Assembly: GCF_017815515.1 (NCBI RefSeq)
Contig: NZ_CP072611.1
Location: 1,860,001 to 1,924,000 of the forward strand
Reading direction: 5' to 3'
From: Aureimonas populi
Lineage (GTDB): Bacteria; Pseudomonadota; Alphaproteobacteria; Rhizobiales; Rhizobiaceae
Length of the DNA: 64,000 bases
The notes beneath the pieces are model-generated. The model made no database searches. It saw nothing but the letters and a program-made list of their open reading frames with translations, and was not told the origin of the DNA. Numbering within the stretch: position 1 is the first letter of the stretch; every line of letters starts with the position of its first letter. Below, one piece after another: positions 52,719 to 60,598 of the stretch. The position numbers were made by a program, and so were the translations under genes.

Positions 52719-53954
52719 ATGGGCGGCACCGGCGTCATCGACCACTTTCTCGAGGTCTTCACTCGCTACATCGATGGCGGCTTCGGGCTTCTCAGTGGCG
52801 AAGTCGCCTTCATCGCCACCACCCTGATCGTCATCGACGTGACGCTGGCGGCGCTGTTCTGGAGCTGGGGCGCCGACGACGACATCATGGCGCGGCTGGT
52901 GAAGAAGACGCTGTTCGTCGGTATCTTCGCCTACATCATCGGCAACTGGAACAACCTGGCGCGCATCATTTTCGAAAGCTTCGCCGGACTCGGCCTCAAG
53001 GCCAGCGGCACGAGCTTCACGACGGCCGATCTCCTGCGCCCCGGCAGGGTCGCGCAGACCGGGCTCGATGCCGGACGACCGCTGCTCGACTCGATCTCCA
53101 GTCTCATGGGCTATTGGTCGTTCTTCGAGAACTTCATCCAGATCGCCTGCATGTTCCTCGCCTGGGCGCTGGTCCTGCTCGCCTTCTTCATCCTCGCCAT
53201 CCAGCTCTTCGTCACACTCATCGAGTTCAAGCTGACGACGTTGGCCGGCTTCGTGCTGATCCCCTTCGGCCTGTTCGGCAAATCCGCCTTCATGGCCGAG
53301 CGTGTCCTCGGCAACGTCATCTCCTCCGGTATCAAGGTGCTGGTGCTCGCTGTCATCATCGGCATCGGCTCGACGCTGTTCTCAGAGTTCACCTCCGGGT
53401 TCGGCGGGCAGAACCCGTCGATCGACGAAGCCATGGCGATCGTGCTTGCGGCATTGTCGCTGCTCGGCCTCGGCATCTTCGGCCCAGGCATTGCCAGCGG
53501 CCTTGTCTCCGGCGGACCGCAGCTCAGCGCTGGGGCCGCCGTCGGCACCGGGCTCGCCGCTGGCGGCATGATCGCAGCCGGTGGCGCCGCGATCGGCGCG
53601 GCAGCCGGCGGCGTTGGTGCTCTGGCGGGCGGAGCTGCCGCCGCAGCGCGTGGCGGCGCAGCCGTCGCGGGAGGCGCTTCCACCGCGTACAGCCTGGGAG
53701 CTGCAGGGCAGTCCGGCGCGGCCGGCGTTGCGTCCGGCCTGGGCAGCGTTGCCCGTGCTGGCGGCAGCGCGGCCGTTTCACCCTTGCGCCGAGCCGCGTC
53801 ACGCGCTGCCGAGAGCATGCGCTCCAGTTTCAACGCCGGCGGCAGGGCCGTGCTCGAATCGACCGGCGGGTCCTCGACCATACGCCTGAGCAGCTCAGCG
53901 AGCACTGTGCGATCGTCTACAGTTACGCCGTCAACCCCGACGAATGGGAATTAA
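52719..53954 (+). pseudogene. trbL: TrbL, truncated at its 3' end
   Basis: A polytopic inner-membrane channel component (VirB6-like). The first 250 residues are normal, with IDHFLEVFTRYIDGGFGLLS, AALFWSWGADDDIMARLVKK, and membrane helices through LLGLGIFGPGIASGLVSGGP. The Gly/Ala-rich tail follows, but near 53860-53885 the sequence switches to a piece of a LysR gene. The last part of this frame (STIRLSSSASTVRSST) is therefore not TrbL. The genes that normally follow (trbF, trbG, trbI) are gone. The truncated protein might still insert in the membrane, but the transfer system is incomplete. Confidence 0.85.
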
Positions 53955-54250
53955 TCGACGCTGACGGGCTGTCGCACCGCGTTCGGCCGCGCGCGACCAT
54001 GTCCACCAACAATGGCGATACCGCGCGTGCTGCGGCCCTCGCCGGGTCAGGCGTGATCTGGCAGCCGACCTTCCTGATCGGCGAGGATTTGCGTGCCGGT
54101 CGTCTCATTGAGCTGCTCCCCGATTTCCGCATGCCCGATATCGATGTGCTCGCCGTCTATCCGAGCCGGCGGCACCTCTCGGCCAAGGTGCGGGCGATGG
54201 TCGAATTCCTCGCCGAAGCGTTCAACGGCGTGCCGAGTTGGGATCGCTGA
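53876..54250 (+). pseudogene. C-terminal fragment of a LysR family regulator
   Basis: The translation (frame ending at 54250) reads DHTPEQLSEHCAIVYSYAVN and continues to GLSHRVRPRATMSTNNGDTA, then AGSGVIWQPTFLIGEDLRAG, LIELLPDF, YPSRRHLSAKVRAMVEFLAE. This is the later half of the LysR substrate-binding domain. The DNA-binding domain and first half are missing because the piece is fused to the end of trbL. The next gene, a glutathionyl-hydroquinone reductase remnant, often neighbours such a regulator. Confidence 0.85.
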
Positions 54251-54366
54251 CTCTCGCTTATCATTCAAAGTTTCCGAACGGTGTCTTCCGTCGCTGCACA
54301 TTGATGGTCCTGCCCACAAGGTCCAATTCACTTCCAACTTGGCCGCTGGCTACGAGGAGTGAAATC

Positions 54367-54609
54367 ATGGGCCTTCTGGTCGAAGGACGTTGGCAGGACG
54401 CTTGGTACGATACCGCCTCTACAGGCGGTCGTTTCGTCCGCCAGGAGGCATCGTTCCGAAACTGGATCACAAAGGACGGCTCACCCGGCCCGAGCGGAAA
54501 AGGCAGCTTTAACGCGGAGCCAGGCCGCTATCATCTCTATGTGAGCCTTGCCTGCCCGTGGGCGCATCGTACGCTGACCCGCCAAGCGCTTTTTCCGCTA
54601 ACCCGCTGA
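54367..54609 (+). pseudogene. N-terminal fragment of a glutathionyl-hydroquinone reductase gene
   Basis: The first 72 or so residues (MGLLVEGRWQDAWYDTASTG, FVRQEASFRNWITKDGSPGP, AEPGRYHLYVSLACPWAHRT) match the N terminus of the YqjG/PcpF family, with the catalytic Cys in ACPWAHR. After HRTL the sequence turns to unrelated residues and stops. A normal protein has over 300 residues. A good start and ribosome site (GAGGAGTGAAATC) are still present. Confidence 0.88.
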
Positions 54610-54851
54610 ACAAGTATGCGCCGGTCGTCTCCGCGACGGATCAGACTCGGACCTCCGTGACCGAGGGCGTCTAACGACAGCCGGCTATAGCGATCCCGAT
54701 CCCCGATCCGGTCACATGAATGAGGCACTCTTTCTACTCGGCTGTGCAGCACGGTTCCGCTGTGAAACCGGCCGTTCTCCTGAGCAGCAAGGCCTTAGAT
54801 CGCCATCGGCGGAGAGATACTCCATCTCAAAGTCGAACAAGGACTAAGAAC
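54610..54851. other. Scrap region between the reductase remnant and the hydrolase gene
   Basis: About 240 bp. The frame around 54585-54676 ends in NPLNKYAPVVSATDQTRT and a stop, and may be the tail of another broken gene, but I cannot name it. No RNA gene is seen. The hydrolase ribosome site lies at the right end. Confidence 0.4.
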
Positions 54852-55769
54852 ATGAAATATATCCGCCTGGCACTTGCCTACCTTTTGCTTCTCGGCACCC
54901 CAGGGGTCGCGCAGGTCGCGCCATTCCCGAGTGGCTTTCGCACCGAACGGGTCGCCACAGACGGGGCCGAACTCCACGTCCGCATTGGCGGGCGGGGTCC
55001 CGCGGTCGTTCTGCTGCACGGCTACACGCAGACGGGCGACATGTGGGCACCGCTCGCCGCCGAACTTGCCCGCGAGTACACCGTCATCGTCCCGGACCTT
55101 CGCGGTCTCGGCCTCTCCTCCCGCCCGCCCGCCGGCTACGACAAGAGAACGCAGGCCGCGGACATCGCCGCAGTTCTCGACAGGCTCGGCGTCCAACGCG
55201 CCGCAGTCGTAGGTCACGACATTGGCAACATGGTCGGCTACGCCGTCGCTGCCCGCTACCCGGAGCGCGTCACGCGACTGGTCCTGATGGACGCGCCGGT
55301 TCCGGGGCTCGGTCCCTGGGAAGACGTCGTTCGCAATCGGGCGTTATGGCACTTCTCCTTCGGTGGCCCTGACGCCGAACGGCTCGTCGCCGGCCGCGAG
55401 CGCATCTACCTCGACCGTTTCTGGAACGAGTTTGCAGCCGACCCTGCAAAGCTCACCGACGCGACCCGCGCGCATTACGCCGCACTGTACTCGCAACCCG
55501 GCGCAATGCGGGCAGGCTTCGCCCAGTTCGCCGCGTTCGAGCAGGACGCCGTCGACAACAAGGACTTCGCGAGTGCTGGCAAGCTGACCATGCCGGTGCT
55601 GGCGATCGGCGGCGCCAAGTCGTTCGGGGAAACGATGGCCGCCGTCATGCGCGCCGGCGCTGCCGACGTCGAAGGGGCCGTGATCCCGAATGCCGGTCAC
55701 TGGCTGATGGAAGAGCAGCCTGCGGCGACGATCGCGGCGGTGCGAGACTTCCTCGCATCGCCGCGCTGA
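54852..55769 (+). CDS. Exported alpha/beta hydrolase, epoxide-hydrolase-like
   Basis: A 305-residue protein with a signal peptide (MKYIRLALAYLLLLGTPGVA). The hydrolase fold shows PAVVLLHGYTQTGDMW (oxyanion hole) and VIVPDLRGLGLSSRP. The nucleophile elbow AAVVGHDIGNMVGY has an Asp in H-D-I-G-N, as in epoxide hydrolases and haloalkane dehalogenases. A late NAGHWLMEEQP supplies the catalytic His. The substrate is unknown. It is cargo at the right end of the element and looks intact, unlike its neighbours. Confidence 0.88.
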   Translation: MKYIRLALAYLLLLGTPGVAQVAPFPSGFRTERVATDGAELHVRIGGRGPAVVLLHGYTQTGDMWAPLAAELAREYTVIVPDLRGLGLSSRPPAGYDKRTQAADIAAVLDRLGVQRAAVVGHDIGNMVGYAVAARYPERVTRLVLMDAPVPGLGPWEDVVRNRALWHFSFGGPDAERLVAGRERIYLDRFWNEFAADPAKLTDATRAHYAALYSQPGAMRAGFAQFAAFEQDAVDNKDFASAGKLTMPVLAIGGAKSFGETMAAVMRAGAADVEGAVIPNAGHWLMEEQPAATIAAVRDFLASPR

Positions 55770-55862
55770 GGCCCGCGGAAACCGCACGCAGTTGCTGAGG
55801 GCCCCCACCACCGCCGCTGGCGGAGAGGAGGCGGTGTTAGGGGTCGCGCTTTTGAACGAAAA

Positions 55863-55947
55863 TGGTGCGGGTGGTCGGAATCGAACCGACACTCCTTTCG
55901 GAACCGGATTTTGAATCCGGCGCGTCTACCAGTTCCACCACACCCGC
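55863..55947 (-). tRNA. tRNA-Leu(CAA), intact, carried at the right end of the element
   Basis: A complete 85-nt type II tRNA on the minus strand: acceptor stem GCGGGTG with CACCCGC, anticodon loop TTCAAAA with anticodon CAA, a variable arm TTCCGAAAGGAGTG (variable stem near CGG/CCG), T loop TTCGATT and an encoded CCA at 55863-55865. It differs from the reconstructed host gene only at position 32 of the anticodon loop (T for C). Its upstream 60 nt resemble the upstream DNA of the broken host gene but are diverged. Confidence 0.95.
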
Positions 55948-56104
55948 ACATTTGCCGCCGATTCTAGCCGACGCTCTCTGCACCTATACTGCACCTAGAG
56001 CGAAAACCGAATATCGCCAGCCATTTCTCCTTCACTCACAAACCCCTGCAAACACGCCATTTTCAACTCGTCGTGTTTTCCTGTGGATTGGTAGACAAAC
56101 CTCT
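55948..56104. other. Right end of the element (tRNA-Leu upstream region and arm site)
   Basis: Non-coding. The first 60 bp, read on the minus strand, form a tRNA-type promoter region similar to that of the host tRNA-Leu remnant at 56144-56205 (shared TGCAGTATA and CGGCGGC blocks). The arm-type repeat lies at 55979-55996. The rest, to the core at 56105, is AT-rich and ends CTC before the core. Confidence 0.6.
55979..55996. repeat. Right copy of the 18-nt terminal repeat (probable arm site)
   Basis: TGCACCTATACTGCACCT differs from the left copy (38094-38111) at one base. It lies about 110 bp inside the right core. The distance and orientation are what a tyrosine integrase arm site would show. 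Confidence 0.65.
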
Positions 56105-56143
56105 TTTTGAGTCCGGCGCGTCTACCAGTTCCACCACACCCGC
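56105..56143 (-). pseudogene. 5' half of the disrupted host tRNA-Leu(CAA), right element junction
   Basis: On the minus strand this reads GCGGGTGTGGTGGAACTGGT and on to GCCGGACTCAAAA, the 5' half of a tRNA-Leu up to the anticodon loop. It then changes to AGAGG of the element. It keeps the host upstream region to its right. Joining it to 37908-37960 gives a perfect tRNA-Leu(CAA). Confidence 0.88.
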
Positions 56144-56411
56144 ATGTGGGCCGCCGCTTGCGGCGCGTCTGGCTCGTATACTGCAAGCGGTGCGAAAACC
56201 CAAGATGGGCCGTGAAAACTCTCGTCGGGTCCAAGGGGCTGATTCCATCTGCTTTCCCCGTGCGCGGCTTTTTGGACGAACGTCGTGTCTCCTTTCGTGC
56301 CCGTCTTGCCCGCCGCGAGGCCGGCCGGGATGCGCCCCGCGCTTCGTTTCGGCTGTCGCCGGGCGGCCGATATCGTGCTAACCGCGCATGGCCCGACCGC
56401 AGGAGGCCGCC

Positions 56412-56966
56412 ATGACCGACAGATCGACCGAACGCGCGAGCCCGCCGGCCCGCATCGCCGCCGCGCTGCTGGTGGCCGCGGGCATGTCGGCGACGGTCGG
56501 CGGCGCGCTCCTGTTCGAGCATGTGGGCGGCTACATACCCTGCGCCCTGTGCCTCGCGCAGCGCACGCCCTATTACATTGCCATTCCCGTGGCTCTCGTC
56601 GCGCTCGCCGCCGGCCTGCTGCGCGCGCCCGATCGTCTGGTGCGGGTTCTGCTGGTCGCCGTGGCGCTGCTGATGGGCTGGGCGGCGTATCTGGGCGTCT
56701 TCCATGCCGGCTTCGAATGGGGCTGGTGGGCGGGGCCGGCCGATTGCGGCGCGGTGGGCGGCTTCGACCTTGGCGGTGGCGACCTCCTGTCGCAGCTTGA
56801 CGGGGTGCGCCCGCCCTCCTGCGAGGAGCCGGCGCTCCTCGTCCTCGGCTTCTCGCTCGCGGCCTGGAACGCGCTGGCGGCGAGCGTGCTGGCGGTCATC
56901 GCCCTGTTCGGCGCGCTGGCGGGGCGCCGGCGCGGCTATTCCGGGTCCAGCTCCGTATCCCAGTAG
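56412..56966 (+). CDS. dsbB: Disulfide bond formation protein B
   Basis: Reoxidises periplasmic DsbA with quinone. The 184-residue protein has four hydrophobic helices. The first redox pair is CALC in GGYIPCALCLAQRTPYY. The second periplasmic loop has the pair Cys in ADCGAVGG and PPSCEEPALL. The ATG at 56412 follows AGGAGG. No dsbA is adjacent. Its end overlaps the convergent HNH endonuclease gene by 31 bp. Confidence 0.93.
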   Translation: MTDRSTERASPPARIAAALLVAAGMSATVGGALLFEHVGGYIPCALCLAQRTPYYIAIPVALVALAAGLLRAPDRLVRVLLVAVALLMGWAAYLGVFHAGFEWGWWAGPADCGAVGGFDLGGGDLLSQLDGVRPPSCEEPALLVLGFSLAAWNALAASVLAVIALFGALAGRRRGYSGSSSVSQ

Positions 56967-57562
56967 AGATAGTCCAGCCAGCTTTCGTGCAGGAAGTTCG
57001 GCGGGAACATGCGGCCGTTATTGTGCAAGTCGTGCACGCTCGGCCGGTAGGGCTCCTGGTGGGGAAGCATTCCCGCATCCCTCGGCATCAGCCCGCCCTT
57101 CTTGAGGTTGCAGGGCGAGCAGGCGGCCACGACGTTCTCCCACGTGGTCAGCCCGCCACGCGAGCGGGGCACGACATGGTCGAAGGTCAGCTCGTGCGGC
57201 GAGCCGCAATACTGGCACTGGAAACGGTCCCGCAGGAAGACGTTGAACCGCGTGAAGGCCGGGTAGCGCGGCGGCTTGACGTAGGACTTCAGGCAGACGA
57301 CCGAGGGAAGCTGCATGGAGAAGGTGGGCGAGCGGACCTCTTGGTCGTATTCGGCCAGGATCGTCACGCGGTCGAGGAACACCGCCTTGATCGCGTCCTG
57401 CCACGACCAGAGCGAAAGCGGATAATAGCTCAGCGGCCTGTAATCCGCGTTCAGCACGAGCGCGGGCGAAAGGCCGGGATGCACTGCGATCGTCAAGGAG
57501 AATCTCCTTTCCGAAGCCATGCCGTCCGCAAGGTCGACGTCCTGCGAAGGCCATGCTTCCAT
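56936..57562 (-). CDS. HNH endonuclease family protein
   Basis: A 208-residue protein of a widespread alphaproteobacterial HNH group. The N-terminal part has ALVLNADYRPLSYYPLSLWS. The HNH domain has FQCQYCGSPHELTFDHVVPR and then WENVVAACSPCNLKKGG, with the zinc Cys pairs and catalytic His-Asn. The end is DLHNNGRMFPPNFLHESWLD. The start at 57562 follows AGGA; a start at 57520 is also possible. It lies 20 bp after the glycosylase gene on the same strand, so they may be co-transcribed. The role of this HNH family is not known. Confidence 0.88.
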   Translation of the reverse strand: MEAWPSQDVDLADGMASERRFSLTIAVHPGLSPALVLNADYRPLSYYPLSLWSWQDAIKAVFLDRVTILAEYDQEVRSPTFSMQLPSVVCLKSYVKPPRYPAFTRFNVFLRDRFQCQYCGSPHELTFDHVVPRSRGGLTTWENVVAACSPCNLKKGGLMPRDAGMLPHQEPYRPSVHDLHNNGRMFPPNFLHESWLDYLYWDTELDPE

Positions 57563-57582
57563 GCAGTCCTGTTCGAACGCGC

Positions 57583-58320
57583 CTATCGTGTCCCATCGCC
57601 GAGGCTTTGTGAAGCCTTGCGCGTTGCGGCCACCGCGCGCGCCGCTGGTTTCCCACCGTTCCGCGACGAGGAGATGACGCTTCCGCCGGCGGGCGCCGCG
57701 TCGCGGTTCGTGATGGCATGGTAATAGGCCCAGAACAGCCGCGCGGCCACGGCCCGGTGCGGCGCCCAGCGCTCCGCCTCCCGCCGCAGGGCCTTTTCCT
57801 TCGGCCGCTCCGCAAGGCCGAGCCCGTGGGCCACCGCGATCTGGAGCGCCAGATCCCCGGCCGGGAACACGTCCGGATGGCCATGGGCGAAGAGGAGGTG
57901 GCACTCGGCCGTCCAGGGGCCGATCCCGTGCACCGCCGTCATCTCGCCGATGGCCGCCCCCGCCTCGGCCTGCGCGAGTCCCGCGAGGTCGAGCCGCCCG
58001 TCCGCCACGGCCGCCGCGATGGCCCGCAGGGTCCGCTGCTTGGCGCGGGAGAGCCCGGCCGCGACGAGCGTCTCGTCCGTGGCGGCCAGCAGCGCGCGGT
58101 GATCGCTGAGGTCGACGGCCGCGCTCAGCCGCGCGAAGATCGCATCGGCGCTGGCGCGCGAGACCTGCTGCGCGACGATGGTGGCGCAAAGGCCGCCAAG
58201 CCCGCCCGCCGAGCGCCGCAGCGGGACGGTGCCCGCGCGCGCGATGACGGGCCCCAGCCGCGGATCGGCCGCCTCAAGGGCCACCAGCGCGGCGGCGATA
58301 TCGTTCTCGTCCCGGATCAT
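57583..58320 (-). CDS. DNA-3-methyladenine glycosylase II (AlkA family)
   Basis: A 245-residue HhH-GPD DNA glycosylase that removes alkylated bases. It has LCATIVAQQVSRASADAIFA, the helix-hairpin-helix MTAVHGIGPWTAECHLLFAH, and the catalytic Asp in VFPAGDLALQIAVAHG. The C-terminal 35 residues (SVISSSRNGGKPAARAVAAT) are basic and probably disordered. It is read divergently from gluQ over a 33-bp gap and is followed by the HNH gene. Confidence 0.92.
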   Translation of the reverse strand: MIRDENDIAAALVALEAADPRLGPVIARAGTVPLRRSAGGLGGLCATIVAQQVSRASADAIFARLSAAVDLSDHRALLAATDETLVAAGLSRAKQRTLRAIAAAVADGRLDLAGLAQAEAGAAIGEMTAVHGIGPWTAECHLLFAHGHPDVFPAGDLALQIAVAHGLGLAERPKEKALRREAERWAPHRAVAARLFWAYYHAITNRDAAPAGGSVISSSRNGGKPAARAVAATRKASQSLGDGTR

Positions 58321-58353
58321 CGCCTATAAATGGCATGAAAGGGGCCGTTCTCC

Positions 58354-59259
58354 ATGCCCGAATCGTCGTCTCGCATCTTCCGCTTCGCCCCCAGCCCCAA
58401 CGGGGCGCTGCATCTGGGCCACGCCTATAGCGCGCTTCTCAACCACGATCTGGCGCGGGCGGCCGGCGCGCGCCTCCTGCTGCGCCACGAGGATATCGAC
58501 CGCGCCCGCTGCACGCTGGCCTTCGAGCGCGCGGTGGAGGCCGATCTCCGGTGGCTGGGCGTCGCCGTGGAGGACAGGCCGCGCCGCCAGTCGGAGCATT
58601 TCGCCGACTATCGCGCGGCGCTCGAAGCGCTGGAGGGGGAGGGGCTCGTCTACCCGGCCTTCATGACGCGCGGGCAGGTGCGCGCCTTCGCCGAGCGTTG
58701 GCAGGAGGAGAACGGCCGGCCCTGGCCGCGCGACCCGGACGGGGCGCCGCTCTACCCCGCGCTGGACCGCTCCCTCTCCGCGCGCGAGCGCGCGGAGCGC
58801 ATCGCCGAGGGCGCTCCCTTCGCCTGGCGCCTGGACATGGCGGCGGCCTGCGCGCGCACCGGCCCGCTGAGCTGGACGGAGGAGGGTGGCGGGGAGCCGG
58901 GCGGCGTGCGTGTCGCAGCCGAGCCGCAGGCCTGGGGCGACGTGATGCTGGCGCGCCGGGACCTGCCGACCAGCTACCATCTTTCGGTGGTGGTGGACGA
59001 CGCGCTTCAGGGCGTGACGGATGTGGTGCGCGGCGCCGACCTCCTGCCCGCCACCTCCGTCCATCGTGTGCTCCAGTCCCTGCTCGGCCTGCCCGCGCCC
59101 GCCTACCGCCACCATGCGCTGATCCTCGGGCCCGACGGGCGCAAGCTTTCCAAGAGCGCGCGCGATGCCGGGTTGGCCGCGCTGCGCGAGGCGGGGCTGA
59201 CGCCGGCGGATGTGCGGCGCATGGTCGGATCAGGGGGCGAAATAGGCGAGCCAGCCTGA
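58354..59259 (+). CDS. gluQ: Glutamyl-Q tRNA(Asp) synthetase
   Basis: Adds glutamate to queuosine in the anticodon of tRNA-Asp. The 301-residue protein is a GluRS catalytic core without the anticodon-binding domain. It has the HIGH-like FRFAPSPNGALHLGHAYSAL, RHEDIDRARC and the KMSKS-like HHALILGPDGRKLSKSARDA. The zinc site is partly replaced, as in many alphaproteobacterial members. The start at 58354 is preferred; the end overlaps the convergent AEC gene by 30 bp. Confidence 0.93.
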   Translation: MPESSSRIFRFAPSPNGALHLGHAYSALLNHDLARAAGARLLLRHEDIDRARCTLAFERAVEADLRWLGVAVEDRPRRQSEHFADYRAALEALEGEGLVYPAFMTRGQVRAFAERWQEENGRPWPRDPDGAPLYPALDRSLSARERAERIAEGAPFAWRLDMAAACARTGPLSWTEEGGGEPGGVRVAAEPQAWGDVMLARRDLPTSYHLSVVVDDALQGVTDVVRGADLLPATSVHRVLQSLLGLPAPAYRHHALILGPDGRKLSKSARDAGLAALREAGLTPADVRRMVGSGGEIGEPA

Positions 59260-60189
59260 GAGGGTCAGCGCCGAGGCGATGGTGGTGCCGACGATGGCGG
59301 AGGCCGCCAGCTTCTCGCCCGACTTGAAGTAGACGGCCAGCAGGTAGACGTTCACCCCCGCCGGTGCGGCCGCGCCCAGCACGGCGATCGCCAGCCAGAG
59401 GGGCGGCAGGAAGGCGCTGCCCACGAGAAGGACGACGGCCGGCTGGAGGATGAGGGAGAGCGGCACCAGGAGCGCGGGCAACCGCAGGTCGCGCCCGATC
59501 TCGTACTTGGTCAGCGACAGGCCGAGCGCGATGAGCGCCAGCGGCCCGGCGGTCGCCGCGATGGAGCCGACGACGTCGCCGACCGGCCCGGTCATCGGCA
59601 GGCCGGACAGGCGCCAGCCGATGCCCGCCACGATGCCGATGATCAGCGGATTGCGCGAGAGCGAGCGCCAGATCCGGCCGAGCGCGGCTTTGTAGCTGAA
59701 CCGCCCGCCGGCCGCGAGGCCGTCCTTCGCGTCGCGCATGGCCGCCCGTTCCACCAAAAGGGTGGAGCCCGTCACCATCAGCGGCAGATGGATGGCGAGA
59801 AGCAGCGCCAGGATGTCGAGGCCCTCGCGCCCGAAGGCGCGCTCCGTCACCGGAATGCCGACGAGGACGAGGTTGGAGAAGCTGGCGGCGACGCCGGCGA
59901 TCACCCCCTCGCGCCTGTCCGTGCCGCCGAGCCGCCGGGCGAGGACCATGCCGGCGAGATAGACGACGATCACGCCGGAAAAATAGCTGACCCAGAGGAG
60001 AACGGGGCTCGCCTCCGCAGCGCCGCCGGTGGCCACGGTGCGGAACAGGAGGACCGGCATGGCGATGCCGAAGACGAAGGCGGCCAGCCCGTCCTCGCCC
60101 GATCTCGGCAGCAGCCCGAAGCGCGATATGCCGAAGCCGATGGCGATGAGCCCGAAAATGGGCAGGATGATCGAGATGGTGGATTGCAC
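59230..60189 (-). CDS. AEC family transporter (auxin efflux carrier-like permease)
   Basis: A 319-residue inner-membrane permease with about ten helices. It has ILPIFGLIAIGFGISRFGLL, the conserved FVFGIAMPVLLFRTVA, NLVLVGIPV, and SLSRNPLIIGIVAG in the centre. Helix 10 ends in LLAVYFKSGEKLAASAIVGT, TTIASALTLS. The substrate is probably an organic acid but is unknown. A GTG start at 60189 is taken, because the upstream in-frame ATG adds a hydrophilic stretch that is not helical. It is convergent with gluQ. Confidence 0.87.
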   Translation of the reverse strand: MQSTISIILPIFGLIAIGFGISRFGLLPRSGEDGLAAFVFGIAMPVLLFRTVATGGAAEASPVLLWVSYFSGVIVVYLAGMVLARRLGGTDRREGVIAGVAASFSNLVLVGIPVTERAFGREGLDILALLLAIHLPLMVTGSTLLVERAAMRDAKDGLAAGGRFSYKAALGRIWRSLSRNPLIIGIVAGIGWRLSGLPMTGPVGDVVGSIAATAGPLALIALGLSLTKYEIGRDLRLPALLVPLSLILQPAVVLLVGSAFLPPLWLAIAVLGAAAPAGVNVYLLAVYFKSGEKLAASAIVGTTIASALTLSGWLAYFAP

Positions 60190-60337
60190 GGCGAAATCGC
60201 TTTGCGGCCGGGACGAGGGCGGGACGGGGCGTTTGTATCGCCCTTGCGCGCATCTCGCCACAGCCGCGCCCCTCGCGCGTGGCGTACGGGCGATCTATAT
60301 GAGGGGCCGGGGGCCGCTCTTCGAAAAGAAAGCTCGG

Positions 60338-60526
60338 ATGTCCACTTTTTTCGCCATTCTCGCCGTGATCCTGATGATCGCGACGGCCGCCGTCCTCCTC
60401 ATGGGCCTTCGCAACATGATGGTGGGCGGGCCGGGCAACACCTCGCAAAAGCTCATGCGTATGCGGGTGATGCTCCAGGCCATCGCGGTCTTCGTCATCG
60501 TCTGCGCGCTTTATCTGGCACGCTGA
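60338..60526 (+). CDS. HIG1-domain twin transmembrane protein
   Basis: A 62-residue membrane protein with two helices (FFAILAVILMIATAAVLLMG and QAIAVFVIVCALYLAR). Between them is the hypoxia-induced gene 1 motif, MGLRNMMVGGPGNTSQKLMR followed by MRVMLQ. Bacterial members may associate with the terminal oxidase. It lies 72 bp upstream of the PduO-type gene on the same strand, so it may share its transcript. Confidence 0.88.
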   Translation: MSTFFAILAVILMIATAAVLLMGLRNMMVGGPGNTSQKLMRMRVMLQAIAVFVIVCALYLAR

Positions 60527-60598
60527 GCCTCGTTCCGGCTTGATTGTCGCGTCAAAAGCGCTTCCTGACCGCAGGCCACGAAACGGGGGAGGCCAGGG

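Larger units (their letters stand above)
37954..56111. mobile_element. Integrated element (decayed ICE-like) inserted in tRNA-Leu(CAA)
   Basis: About 18 kb bounded by two copies of the 7-bp core TTTTGAG, at 37954-37960 and 56105-56111. Both lie in the anticodon loop of split tRNA-Leu(CAA) halves. A tyrosine integrase is next to the left end. An 18-nt sequence, TGCACCTATWCTGCACCT, occurs near both ends as expected for integrase arm sites. Contents: an AlpA-like protein, a HigBA-like pair, the two-GHKL/sigma/DUF4338 cassette, a dnaE2 remnant, trbD-E-J-K-L, remnants of LysR and glutathionyl-hydroquinone reductase genes, a hydrolase and an intact tRNA-Leu. No relaxase, coupling protein, trbB, trbC, trbF, trbG or trbI is present, so self-transfer is unlikely. 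Confidence 0.85.

Noticed and set aside
54716..54844. Short frame starting MNEALFLLGCAARF before the exported hydrolase
   Set aside because: 42 codons without a ribosome site or family resemblance, in a region of gene remnants.
38139..56111. The integrated element as a prophage
   Set aside because: No capsid, terminase, portal or tail gene is present. The backbone is of the Trb conjugation type.
56108..56147. A second functional tRNA-Leu at the right element end
   Set aside because: Only the 5' half is present; the anticodon arm continues into element DNA that cannot pair.
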